Assembly (NCBI GenBank): GCA_023078685.1
Contig: JALGAS010000007.1
Location: 2,232,001 to 2,296,000, forward strand
Source: Neopestalotiopsis rosae
Taxonomy: Eukaryota > Ascomycota > Sordariomycetes > Amphisphaeriales > Sporocadaceae
Length of the DNA: 64,000 bases
Direction: 5' to 3'
Below the pieces are notes generated by a model that saw only the letters and a program-made list of their open reading frames with translations, was not told the DNA's origin and did no database searches. Of this stretch, positions 1 to 10,682 are shown in pieces. The position numbers and the translations under genes are program-made. Positions within the stretch are counted from its first letter, which is position 1; every line of letters starts with the position of its first letter.

Positions 1-1297
1 ACAATGCCCCGGCCGCCGATGGAGAGGGAGCTGCCAAGAAAAAGAAGAAGAAGAGAAAGCCCAAGAAGAAGAAGAAGGCTCCCACCTCCCAGACTGACCC
101 GCCCAGCGTGCTCATGTCGCAGCTCTTCCCTAACAATACCTACCCGAAGGGTGAAGAGGTCGAGTACGTCAACGAGAACCGATACAGAACTACCAACGAG
201 GAGAAGCGCCACCTCGACAACCTGAACACGGAATTCCTCACCGACTACCGACACGCCGCTGAGACCCACAGACAGGTCCGTCAGTGGGCTCAGAAGAACA
301 TTAAGCCCGGCCAGACCCTGACCGAGATCGCCAACGGCATCGAAGATAGCGTCCGTCGCCTAGTTGGACACGATGGTCTCGCCGAGGGTGATGCTATTGT
401 CGCCGGTATGGGATTCCCGACCGGCCTAAACTTGGATCACATTGCCGCACACTACAGTCCCAATGCTGGAAACAAGACTGTTCTGCAACAGAGCAACGTG
501 ATGAAGGTCGATATCGGTGTCCACGTCAATGGAAAGATTGTCGACAGTGCTTTCACCATTGCATTTGACCCCATGTACGACAACCTGTTGGCCGCCGTAA
601 AGGATGCCACCAACACGGGTGTCAAGGAAGCTGGTATCGATGTCCGCCTTGGAGAGCTTGGTGGATACATCCAGGAAACCATGGAGAGTTACGAGTGCGA
701 AATCAATGGCACCACGTATCCTATCAAGTCCATCAGGAACTTGAGTGGACACACCATTCTGCCCTACAGCATCCACGGTACCAAGAGCGTGCCAATTGTC
801 AAGTCAAACGACACGACCAAGATGGAGGAGGGCGATGTGTTTGCGATCGAGACTTTCGGAAGTACCGGAACTGGAAAGGTCTGGGATGAGGGAGAAGTCT
901 CTCACTACGCCTTGAACCCGGACGCATCCACTGCCGGCCTACGCATTGCTTCTGCCAAGCCACTTCTTAACGTCATCAAGAAGAACTTTGGCACTCTACC
1001 ATGGTGCCGAAGATATTTGGACAGAATCGGACAGGAGAAATACCTGCTCGGTGTAAGTACCATGTTTGTTGATTTGCTGGACAATGACTAACACCGCATA
1101 GCTGAACCATCTTGTCAAGACTGGCGTTGTCGAGGATTACCCTCCCCTTGTTGATAAGAAGGGCTCATACACTGCCCAATTTGAGCATGTAAGCAAATCA
1201 ATAATGAAGGATCAAGCTGAACATTACTAACACTGCCCAGACTATCTTGCTTCGACCCAACGTCAAGGAAGTCATCAGCCGAGGCGATGACTACTAA
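1..1297 (+). CDS. MAP2: Methionine aminopeptidase 2, 5' end cut off by the window
   Basis: Removes the initiator methionine from nascent cytosolic proteins (M24 metallopeptidase, type 2). The open frame runs in from base 3 without a start codon, so the 5' end lies outside the window. Exons are 1-1052, 1102-1188 and 1241-1297; both introns have GT-AG ends and keep the frame. Visible parts are the lysine-rich N-terminal tract typical of MetAP2, the [11 protein letters not shown] segment with the catalytic histidine, and the metal ligands in VDIGVH and VDSAF (Asp), LSGHTI (His), [10 protein letters not shown] (Glu) and QFEH (Glu). The protein ends in RGDDY, a usual MetAP2 ending. All five metal ligands are present, so the enzyme should be active. 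The polylysine region distinguishes it from type 1. Confidence 0.95.
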
Positions 1298-2039
1298 AAC
1301 ACACGATGTGAAATGTCCTGGCATCTGACGCATGGATGGAAACTCCTAGCGTGGGATTGGCCAAAATCATAACAAGGCATGCGTCAAGAGATATCGCAGT
1401 TCCATAGATGGTCGAGAATCGCAAAGTCAAAGAATGAAAACGTACAATAAAATATCAAGAATTTAAATGTGACGCCCCAGGGAGCTACGATGGCCTCAAG
1501 TACCTTCGAATTTCTCAAGTCTCTCATAATAAACTTCTTCACGTCTTTCCTGGCTGTGAACATGCCAAGGTAACCAAGTAGGTAGCAAACTCCTAGAACA
1601 GGGTCACTGTGGTCGCAAGTGCTCGTAGGTCACGAGTATCGTGCCCTCTCCATAATTTTTTACTGTCGTATTCAGCTGAAGCCACAGCAATTTGAAAACC
1701 TGGATTAACCTTAGCACTGATGACTCTTGTTCCTGGGAGCAAAGCTTACCAATTCGAGTTTCGCGGCCATTCCATTTCATTGCACAAACTTCCTTGTCGT
1801 AGATATACTCTTTGACCTCAGCATTTACTCGAACATACTTGCCATGATCGGCAGACAGCTTCTTGACAAATATCTGCCAGCCTTTGCACCTTTCGTCTTC
1901 ACCAAAGGGCTTACAACAGAGCTGAATGTGGATGCGTGAAATGAATACGTCAATAAGGCTGTCAACTCGGTTTGTTGTCAGCAATAGAATACCGAAGACT
2001 GTTTCGCACGATGTTTGAGGAGGTTCTTCAATCTATTAA
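1298..2039. other. Intergenic, 3' of MAP2
   Basis: No gene I can support. A 126-codon minus-strand ORF (1604-1984) looks partly protein-like (a KGWQIFVKKL stretch) but matches no family I recognise and has no convincing gene structure. It may belong to the decayed locus that follows. Confidence 0.4.
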
Positions 2040-2403
2040 TACATCAGCCTCGTCTACGAGGAGAACAAACCCCCAGATCTTTGCCATCCTGCACTCCTGC
2101 CACCTTTGTTCGAGAACAACAAGAACCTATATGTGGATGGAGAGATTTCGGCTCATGACAAGTCGCCTAAATTATGGGTTACTTCTATTGCGCTGTTCCA
2201 GGATCCTATTGAGCAGACGCCACCCAGAGTCTTTTGCGTGATTGATGGACTTCACTGAGTTGACAACTCGAGATCCACTGCCTTCGTTTAAGATATACTC
2301 AAGGCTTTGCGACATGGCAAGCTTAAAATGGTCTTCAACACAAGTGGAAGCTCACCAGCCCTAGAGGTTATCTTGCAGTCTCAAGTCCACGGTGGTAGGA
2401 TGG
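2040..2403 (+). pseudogene. Decayed NACHT-type NTPase fragment
   Basis: One reading frame beginning at 2040 gives a run that looks like the Walker B part of a fungal NACHT NTPase (NLR-like signalling proteins). LPPLFENNKNLYVDGE is followed by LWVTSIALFQDP and then VFCVIDGL at 2229-2252. After that come a TGA at 2256-2258, a TAA about 40 nt later, and DILKALRHGKLKMVFNTSG, where intact members have a sensor motif of the TSR type. No P-loop (GxxGxGKS) is visible upstream and no ankyrin, WD or TPR repeats follow. In-frame stops and missing domains mark it as a relic. The family call rests on the hydrophobic-Asp Walker B context. The start of the remnant is uncertain. Confidence 0.55.
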
Positions 2404-3855
2404 CCTGAGACAAGGTGATTTTCGGCAGGTCTGAATTCACCCACAGCCAGGTAATGGTAGCTTATGAATAAATCCTTCATGGATGTACAGCACACACAGC
2501 ACCGAGTACGTATTGCTGATTGGCCAACACCTCAATGTGCCATGGACTGATTGTTGAGTCAGACGAAAGTTCGAAAGCACAGCACAGTATCTCAAGTGAA
2601 AGTCTCTTGAGCTGCGTAACTGCCCTGGTAATACTCAACTCAGACACTGATTCTAAAAGAGGTTGTAAGTGACCTACATCTCTTCACGATCTAAGTCCTG
2701 TTGATGGAATGTCGGTTGTGTGACAAGATGATCCCAAACGTATTTCTAAGAACTCTCAAAGAAGACGGCACCAAATTGCAGGGATCTAGTTTCAAGAACT
2801 CTTTCCTGGATCTAATATCTTTGTTGGGTGACATGCGGTGTAGTATTTCTGTACGTAGGGCTGATGAGCATAATGATGGGTTCACCTCGCCGGAAGGCGA
2901 CATTTTTAACCGCGTTGTCGGGCCGCAAGCCGCAAACAGTGGCATGAGAACTCTTACTCAGACCGACGAGATCATGCCCTGCCCCCGACCTTCCCGAGAA
3001 TCAAACCAATGAGGCATCGACTGGGTATGAGACCAGGGTCCTGAGCTGGCGCCTCACATCATCTTTAGGCGATTACTCAATCACCACGCCATGTGTGTTT
3101 GTGAAGTGTTTTCGTGGGCTTCATGCAACCTGTCAGGTCCAGTCATACTCGATGTCTTGGTATTTCAGTTTCGATGGGCTGGAACACTCCTCATTGGTTG
3201 ATGCTCCTTCCTAGACGAACTCTGCCAAGCGCTCGCTTATTATACATTGAACCATTTTTCGTCCCTGTCAGGGATCGGGATTAATGTGAATGCTGAGCAT
3301 ACATTATGGCATCGTAAAATTAACGAGATAGTCAATAATGACAAGAAGTTTGAACATTGTCTGCAACTTGAGGATGTCCAGAGCAAGAAAGCCCTGCGTT
3401 GGACATGTCATTGACGATGATTATGAGTGACGGAAGAGGACAAATATCAATCACAATAAGAGAGGCAGCTTGGCATCACGCAGCGGAGTCAGACAAGAAA
3501 CACTTTTTCACGATCACCCTGTCGCACAACCTTGAAAAGCATCACCAAATCCAAAGCCGTTGGTCTTACGACAGCAAAGTGGCTGACAGGATATGACGCC
3601 TCTCAGCTTGGGATTCTGATGAGATTCCAGGTATGGCCATAATATCCTGCTTGCTATGTCATGATCGTGCTGAGAATGAAAACGACTCAGGGTAGAATCA
3701 AGTATAAGAGAGTGGTCAATCTCAGCGAAATGCAATTGTCTTCCTACAGATCTCCAGTCAATCTTCAAGTATTACCACTACTTCATTGATCCTCCAATTC
3801 AATATTGAACTCTTGAAAGAATATTCCCAAGTCCAAACTTTTCTCGTCAGATATA
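2404..3855. other. Intergenic with possible further relic pieces, then promoter of the secreted protein
   Basis: No intact gene. A coding-like patch near 3280-3405 (frame reading KINEIVNNDKKFEHCLQLED, then a stop) may belong to the same decayed locus as the NACHT fragment, but I cannot assign it. The last few hundred bases should hold the promoter of the small secreted protein. Confidence 0.35.
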
Positions 3856-4456
3856 ATGCAATTCACCACGAGTCTTCTTTCCCTCCTAGCCGCCGCTGCC
3901 AGCGTGCGGGCTCTTCCCAATGACAAGCGTCAGGATACTCCTCGCATTTATGCCAAGTTCTTTGATGACAACGCCTGCCAGGGCACCTGGGTTGAAGACA
4001 CAGTCGTGAGTCAATCAGGATCTTGTCCGGGGTTTCCGATGCAATGCCACTCTCATGGCATTATAGGAAACCTTGAAGGAAACTTTCAGCTCCAACCGGG
4101 TACACCTTTAGGATATACGGCTGACTTTCGTTCCACAGTGGCTGCAAGAGCCTGCCGGTACCTGCATAGAGGTCAACATCCCCTTTGCCTTCAACAGCAC
4201 CTTGATTGCCGACAACTTGGCCACTCGTACTCGTAAGTATACTTTCAACCCTGGCGTAGTCGATTACCACGAAACGTCTGCGCAAAAGTTGCTGTTGTAC
4301 GAGAAGTTTGTGTGCTAATCACGTTGCGATGCCCGTCTCATAGTTCGCGTTTACAGCGCCAGCGGTTGCGATGAGAATTCTAGCAACTACTTCGATGTTG
4401 CCCCTACCATCGAGCAGTGCTATGCCCAGGCTGTCAAGAGCGTCAAGTTTCTCTGA
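3856..4456 (+). CDS. Small secreted cysteine-containing protein
   Basis: I do not recognise the family. Three exons (3856-4005, 4139-4232, 4344-4456) join in frame to give 118 residues. Residues 1 to about 20 form a clear signal peptide (basic-free start, Leu/Ala-rich core, cleavage near SVRA-LP). It is followed by NDKR, a likely Kex2-type processing site at about residue 25. The mature part has four cysteines (contexts NACQG, GTCIE, SGCDE, EQCYA), compatible with two disulfides, and no membrane anchor. Size, secretion signal, dibasic site and even cysteine number fit the broad class of fungal small secreted proteins, which includes effectors and surface proteins, but nothing in the sequence proves a role. 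It lies between a NACHT relic and a Golgi glycosyltransferase. Confidence 0.75.
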
Positions 4457-4788
4457 AATTGTTGACCGCTGTCAGAAAGCAGGACTTGACTATTGCTGCA
4501 AAGGCCAATGTCGGGTCGGTGGAGGTGACGAAAATTGGATAGCTGAATAGGTCGTCTTGAACAGAGTGGAGGTAAACATGTAGGCTGCTCTTTTGATAGA
4601 TTTGCAAGAAGCCTCGGGGTTGTCTAGTTCTCTCTCCCTCTCATAGACAATTCAAGAGTAAATCCTGATACGCATACGTCGCGACTATGATGAACCAGCT
4701 GTTAGGAGATCCAATGTTGGTTGACATGCCCAAATCTTCAACCTCGGATTGGTTGAACGCCCCGTGCTACAAGGGTATCACGGAGTGC
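4457..4788. other. Convergent intergenic spacer
   Basis: Space between the 3' ends of the secreted protein gene (plus) and the glycosyltransferase gene (minus). I see nothing in it beyond presumed 3' UTRs. Confidence 0.5.
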
Positions 4789-6220
4789 TCAAAATATTGA
4801 ATCTCTGACAGCGTAATCACTATCTCTCCATTCGGGCTCCTTGCAAGTATTTTCTCTCCGGAAAGCCTCGATTTTGTCAGTCTTCCATCCAGAAATCCAT
4901 CGTCGTCCTGCAGCAGGAGGCTTCTTGGCACCGAGTCTAAACCCTTTCATGGTAATGTGACATTCGCCATCAGAGTATCGGTATTGCCAACAGCTGTCTC
5001 TATAGTTGCATGCAGCCAGACACGATTGGAGGGTATGTGGCTGGCCGCCAGGGTTCTCGATCAGCGCTCCAGAAAGATTGTCCCAGTCTTCTCTCAGAGC
5101 TACCAAGTTTTCAGAGGGGAAAGCAAGTTCTGAGATTTCCTGAAAGAGTAATGGAGCCTACAATATTTCTGATTTAGCCATTGATCGAGTGATAGGGTAG
5201 CTTGGCCATGCCACTTACGTCACTGTTGTTTCGTTGCTGCTCGAAATTCCATATGAGGGACCGTTGGCGAGGTTGGACATGGTGAAAAGTGATCACGGGT
5301 TTACACCATCGGTCTGGGCCATAGGGAATGGACCACGGCGTCTCGCCGTTGATCCACGGCCAGTTGTTCTGTACTTGAACACCAGTATACTTTTGTATGG
5401 CTCGACCCAGGATGAGATCGCCACAGCATGCGTCCGGTAGTAGCTTATCGTTGCGAGTGGCCATTGCCGCATCATCACCAGCAAAGTGCTTCATCAATGC
5501 ACCGGATAAGACAAAGCCGCTTCCTCCATGGGCGAACCATTGAGTGCCGATCTGGGCCTCGGAGCCCAGATATAGCCTGTCCGTCGGGTTGAGTTGACGA
5601 AGCCATAGATTCAGGTTGCCCCAAAAGACATAGGTATCCGACTCTATGAACAGATACCAATCCAATTTGGGGTGCATATTCCAAGTGTCTTGCACCATGT
5701 GCATAAATTTGTACTTGTCGAGATTCCACACAATTTTGTGCTTTTTTCCGAGCTCTTCCACATCCTGGCCGGATATCTGGTACTCTTGCTGTGTGCGGTA
5801 AATTTCAAAGTCTGGGTGATTTTGTTTCATCTCAGCATCAAAATTCTTCAAGGCATCGTGGAGATGGTAAGGGCCGATCTGCTCCTCCAGATCTGAGAAT
5901 ATCTCGACACGCCGTGAACAGCCGAGGGTGGTCATCAATTGAGGCAGAAGCTTTTCATAGGCTTCCGTCGCGCCAGTTTTGATGATGATCTGAATATTTC
6001 CAGGATCCGGAAAGGCCTGGCACCTCGAATCCTCGGCTCCATTGCTTATGACGGCTGCTTTGGGAGGCTGTTCGGTCAGCCTTTGATTGGTCTGTAGACT
6101 CCGCTGCGATGCATCCGTGTCTTGATAGTTGTAGAATAAGAAGAGTACAATTAGTATCATGGGTAGTGTGAGGAGAACTGGCTGGCGAAGACCAAGAACC
6201 CGAAGCGGACCGCCAGGCAT
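4789..6220 (-). CDS. Fringe/GT31-like Golgi glycosyltransferase
   Basis: A type II membrane glycosyltransferase, probably acting in the Golgi; donor and acceptor cannot be read from sequence. Two exons (6220-5219 and 5157-4789) give about 456 residues. I chose Met at 6220 (MPGGPLRV) because a single transmembrane segment (LLTLPMILIVLFLF) follows at about residues 14-31. The open frame extends to 6412, but those 64 residues look like leader. The catalytic region has WYLFIESDTYVFWGNL, the DxD-type metal site of the Fringe/C1GalT group, then HGGSGFVLSG and the CCGDLILG segment shared with that group. The C-terminal exon has a cysteine-rich PAN/apple-like stretch (LQSCLAACN, SCWQY, GECHI). The intron begins GTAAGT and ends TGTAG. 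Numerous paralogues of this kind are known in filamentous ascomycetes. Confidence 0.85.
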
Positions 6221-8685
6221 CTTCAATGTTTGATGATCTTGGGATCGTAGCTGAGAGATTCTGCCATCAACGCAAGCCACAAAAAATAGGGAAGCCGGAA
6301 CTTTTGAAAATGACGGATAACTCAAGTCCCCTGTGAGATGCGGCAGAAAATTGGAAAAGTTGCTGTGAATCAATCTTGAGCCAGCATCGAGGTCACCGCT
6401 GACAGGCAACACTTTTTCTGATCAAGAAGCCGTTTCCCGAATCCAGGGGTTATGGCATGTCCATTTAAGCTCTAGTGACACAGTGTATATAGCGAAAGTG
6501 CTGTTCCATCTGTCCAATCAGCGGTCGTACAAGGCCCATCAGCCAGCTATGAGAATTGCTTGGCACCAGGTGGCACGGTGTATATAGTTGCGTATTCTAT
6601 ACCATAAAATTGCTAACACCACGACCGCATTTCATGTGCTACATAATCACACATCTGTTGCATGTTGCAGTCCTTGAGGTCAAGCCGTTCTCGTAGACAC
6701 TGTACAGACTGACCTTTGGGTAGGCGTTGCGTAATTGCTTATGGGTCCGTGTCGTGGCTTTGCTAGAGGTTACGGCCCGCACCGTTCATCGTATCTTACG
6801 CGGCTGTCAAACTGATATTTACTTACTGATCTACTCGGTATGCAAAATTTCATTTCAACATGTAGCCCAGCAAGAGCTACAGTGTTAGCGAAATGTTATC
6901 GCTGGTTGCATTTTACAAGATGAATGTGAGCCACAGACGAGCTGGCAGGTGGTAGGCTGCTTGTTGAGCAGATGCGGTCAGACGACAGCTTTCTTTGAAA
7001 CTCACGTTGTATTAGGTTGTGACCTACACTTCTGAGTGTATGGGTTGTAGGCGGCCATATTGTGGCTGCCGGCTTGGTATTGCAGACTGTACGTGCTAAT
7101 TCACAGAATATCGGGACAGACCATGGCTACGTGCCTGACGAGCCTGACTATTAAGAACTGCTCATTCGCTTAACTCATAGGCTTTCGGAGTTGCTTCTAC
7201 AAAGGGTCGGGGGGCACCCCAAAGGAAAAGATTTGGGAAAAAAGTTTATCGGCTGCTCGAGTTGCAAAAGTTGATTTTCAAGTTCGGCCAGCCCTTGAGG
7301 ACAATCATTCTAATGCACGATAAATGCACCTATGGACAAGCGCTAATGCAAGCCGGGAGCTATTCTATGTGCCCGCTATGCAAGCACAAGTTCAGACCAG
7401 GCGGGCATTCCGCTGTGCGCAGCGAACACCAGTCACTACCTAGAAGCTGGACTTTTTGACGGAAGAAAGCACGTGACATGCAAAGCTTTGCTTTGGCATG
7501 GGCACGCGACACGGACCAGAACTTACAGGTATGCAAGGTATGGTACTGTATAGAGGGAGAGAACATTGAAATCACCTAGGAAACAAGATAATAAGCGCTC
7601 GTTGATGCAGACACGTTGGTCCAGCTCAGACCATATGGCGGACAGCTAATGGCGGTATTGGTTGATAGCATTAAAGATCCTCCGTGTCAAATGCCCTGAC
7701 AACATAGGAAGGCATGAGCTCATCAGCCTCAGTCGCAGAAGCTCTGCTCTTCATCAGGGGTGGCCGGCTGAAGATGGATATGAAGTCATAGCTATGTTGA
7801 TTGGACAATGGGCAATCCAAGTGAGGTTTGGTTGTACGAATAATCGGGCGTCGATGGCAATGTGACCAGACCGCTGCACCGATGATTTCACAAGCACATC
7901 AGTTGCCAAATGGGATTTGCAAGCTCCAGTGATTTGCCCCAGAACCCTTCTCCAGATTTTCCACAATCGCGACCGCGGTCCTGGCAAGTCTGGATCGCTG
8001 CGAAGAGTGGACAAAAATCGGGTTTCATTCTTGTCCAGGCCAATCACAATGAAAGGAATACCAGATCGTACTTCCGTCAAATTCTCTGTGCTGCTAACGC
8101 TTAACCCAAACGGGAATGGTGCTTCAAAGAATTGTGGCAACCCGATAATCGCCGGACGGTTGGCCTCAGCGCCGGCCGAAATCGATAAGGAAACAGGGTC
8201 CCTCTTGGGAAATTTTCAAGCGCCTCGCACCGACGGCGGAAAGGAGAGCCAAAAGTCACAACGAACCAGCTTTAAAGCGCGCATCCCCGTCGCTTCGCCT
8301 CTACTTTTGCCTCTGGGCCACATTTTCCATCAACGCAAATAATACACATTCATTATCACACAAGCAAGACAGTTCAGTCTTCTTTTGTTTCTGCGTTATT
8401 AAACTCCCGTTGATTATTTGAATATTATTACACAGACGTTCTCCTCGCTCAGCAACGTCAGTCTAGTAAGCCGACGACGACTTTTTGCTCATCGGCCTCT
8501 CGGGTTCTCCCCAAGGTTCTTTCTCCGAACGTAATCAGCAGCAACTTTGCACACCTTCTGATTTCGGCAACGACCCTCAAAGTCTCCGGACTACAACAAC
8601 CTCAGGCTTTGTCTTTGGTCCATCGAAACAATCTTTTCCACCTCCACCGTTCGCTCCGCGACATCACATTCATATTTACACAAAG
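6221..8685. other. Long divergent intergenic region
   Basis: Separates the minus-strand glycosyltransferase from the plus-strand PRELI gene and should contain both promoters and 5' leaders. Several small ORFs (for example 7754-8140 minus, 128 codons) have no recognisable domain or codon pattern and are left uncalled. No repeat or RNA gene was seen. Confidence 0.4.
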
Positions 8686-9237
8686 ATGAAGGTGTTTTCC
8701 AACTCGGTAACCTTCAACTACTCGTGGGAGGAGGTATCCACTGCCAACTGGCAAAAGTACGGCCCATGGAACGATAAGTCGGCACATGTCATCGCTGTCG
8801 ATACTATCAGCCGAGATGTCGACGCGACGACTGGTATCCTGCGCACCGAGCGCCTGATCACCTGCAAGCAATCCGCACCCGAATGGATCAAGTCCATTCT
8901 CGGTGGCATGGACACTAGCCAGGTCTTTGAGACCAGCTACGTGAACCCCGCCGAGAAAACCGTCACCATGGTATCGCAAAACATTACCATGTCGAACCTC
9001 GTCAATGTCCAAGAAACCGTCGTCTACAAGCCTCTCAACGCCCACCAGACTCAATTTGTCCAAGACGCGAGAATTACCGCTCTCTGCGGTGGCTGGCAGA
9101 GAATCAAGAACAGCATCGAGGACACATTGGTAACACGGTTCAGAGAAAACGCTGCCAAGGGCAAAGAGGGCTTCGAGTGCGTACTGGCCATGAGCCGGTT
9201 GGCATTCGCAGAGGAGCGCGCCAAGCAGGCGCTATAG
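8686..9237 (+). CDS. UPS2: PRELI/MSF1 family mitochondrial lipid-transfer protein (Ups2-like)
   Basis: Shuttles phospholipid across the mitochondrial intermembrane space together with Mdm35; yeast Ups2 carries phosphatidylserine. The 183-residue intronless protein is the usual length and is essentially one PRELI/MSF1 domain. It starts MKVFSNSVTFNYSWEEV, contains HVIAVDTISRDVD and TERLITCKQSAPEW, and ends in a helical region (RFRENAAKGKEGFE). These segments resemble yeast Ups2 more than Ups1. The open frame extends upstream to 8485, but Met at 8686 is chosen because the family begins exactly there and the upstream residues are leader-like. Ups2 versus Ups3 cannot be separated with certainty by eye. 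Confidence 0.88.
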   Translation: MKVFSNSVTFNYSWEEVSTANWQKYGPWNDKSAHVIAVDTISRDVDATTGILRTERLITCKQSAPEWIKSILGGMDTSQVFETSYVNPAEKTVTMVSQNITMSNLVNVQETVVYKPLNAHQTQFVQDARITALCGGWQRIKNSIEDTLVTRFRENAAKGKEGFECVLAMSRLAFAEERAKQAL

Positions 9238-9626
9238 ACGTGACGCATCCCATCACGAAGACACGATTTCTCGCACACCTTACGCTTCTGTCAGATCAGC
9301 GTTGAACTTGCGTGTGCCTCACGCCTCGAGACCTTTCCTGCACAGAGATGAATGAGCATTTTGCGACGGCGTTCTAGATGTTTCAAGCCTACTTTTGATT
9401 TAGGGATTAGAAAAGTTTGGAGTTCCGGTATACCCCACCAAAAGGCGATAGACTTGGTGGTTATTTTCGGCATCTATTAGATGCCCTGCTTGGTCGCCTC
9501 AATTTTGGACGACATAGAGAATTTAGACATAGAGTAGAGATCTTCACATGCATATAATGTCACAACTCTTCTCCGATGGCAAATCTCGCATTCAGTATGG
9601 GTATCACGTGTCAACTGTATTTGGTC
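9238..9626. other. Convergent intergenic spacer
   Basis: Lies between the stop codons of the PRELI gene and the minus-strand small gene. Nothing recognisable beyond 3' UTR sequence. Confidence 0.5.
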
Positions 9627-10206
9627 TCACCCGCTTGCGGAGGCTCTCTGCTCGCATTTGCTCTGGTAATATTTGAGCAGTTTAATGGTATCTGCCTCTA
9701 ACCCACCATTTGAGCCCTCCGTGCCGTCCAGTACCCTCTTCACAAACGTAACACCCTCATCATACCTCTTGAAGAAGTAGAGCTCCTCCACTGCGTGCAA
9801 CAACGCCTGTACCTCGGGCTTTGTGACCTTGTCACCCAGGGGTAGTGTGATGTCTTTCCATAGCTACATAAACAGCAACAATCCCTGTTAGTGAGTCATT
9901 CGGGAGATTCATTATGCAAACAAGATTGGCGTTGACAACAACAACAACACCAACACCGCCGTGCCATACGCATAAAAGGTTGCAGCATAACAGCAATGAC
10001 AAATTAGCATGTGACCAACTCACCTCTCCATTTTCCACCTTGACGCGATACCCTTGCTTAACGGCCTGGAATTCGTCTTCTGACTGTGCGATCCGTGCTG
10101 TACCAGGGACTTTTGCGGTAGACTTTGAGGGCTCGGCCGCCTCGGGGACGCTATCGTCGCCGTCCGATATGGAAATGGAGAAAAGGCCTGCCTCGAAATC
10201 TGCCAT
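9627..10206 (-). CDS. Small conserved-looking protein of unknown function
   Basis: Two exons (10206-10024 and 9863-9627) splice in phase 0 across a 160-nt intron (GTGAGT...TGTAG) to give 139 residues. The N-terminal half is acidic and disordered-looking (ISISDGDD, EAAEPSKS). The C-terminal half is a compact, predicted helical region (PEVQALLHAVEELYFFKRYD, then LEADTIKLLKYYQSKCEQ) reminiscent of a TPR-like hairpin pair, although I cannot name a family. Codon use in both exons is normal for the window and the splice is clean, so I consider it a real gene. It shares a 476-bp divergent promoter with the P-loop kinase gene. The intron carries a short ACA/CAC-rich run that inflates its length. Confidence 0.7.
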
Positions 10207-10682
10207 GCTGGTAATTGGAACTCGTTGCAGTAATGTCGCCTCCCGTCTAGTATCCCGCTGGTTCCTTGGTCGAGTTGATCACCGAGAGTGTATCATTTCT
10301 ACCCAGTCTATCTCAATGTATCCAATGTAAAATAACGATGCGGATTGGGTCGGTGGCGCAAGGGAGAAAGATGAATGGTCAGTGAGGAAAAGACGGCCTG
10401 TAGAAGACGGCCGGACACAAATTTCGGTGCCCCATTCAGTTGTCGGTTTTGACATCAGCGCGCGGGTTCGTGCTTTCTAATAGTGGGGTTGGGTTGACTG
10501 ATGATGAGGGGCAATACATCCGCTCCGGAGTTTAGTGATGTTGAATGGAACCGCCCTACAATGGCCCCCTCATCAAAGAACCGCAGATTTGTGCATACAA
10601 TTTCAGAATATTACTTGATCATTCCCGAAAGTCCTCGAGCGCCCAAGTAGAATTCGCTTCACAGTCTAAACAGACACGAAAC
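10207..10682. promoter_or_regulatory. Probable bidirectional promoter
   Basis: 476 bp between the start codons of two divergently transcribed genes (small unknown protein, minus; P-loop kinase, plus). It must contain both core promoters. No specific factor site could be assigned with confidence. Confidence 0.5.

Noticed and set aside
1604..1984. 126-codon minus-strand ORF beside the NACHT relic
   Set aside because: Slightly protein-like, but no family, no clear exon structure and a location next to decayed sequence; not called as a gene.
2985..3055. tRNA-like pattern on the minus strand with a CAT anticodon-type loop and a B-box-like word
   Set aside because: The anticodon stem has a mismatch, the T stem does not pair and no acceptor stem forms, so it does not fold as a tRNA.
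6221..6412. 64-residue N-terminal extension of the GT31-like protein
   Set aside because: The next Met gives a standard type II membrane anchor; the extension has no domain and would bury the anchor.
7754..8140. 128-codon minus-strand ORF in the 6.2-8.7 kb spacer
   Set aside because: No recognised domain and mutually overlapping ORFs on the plus strand of equal quality.
8485..8685. 67-residue N-terminal extension of the PRELI protein
   Set aside because: The family starts at the MKVF position and the extra residues look like 5' leader translated by chance.
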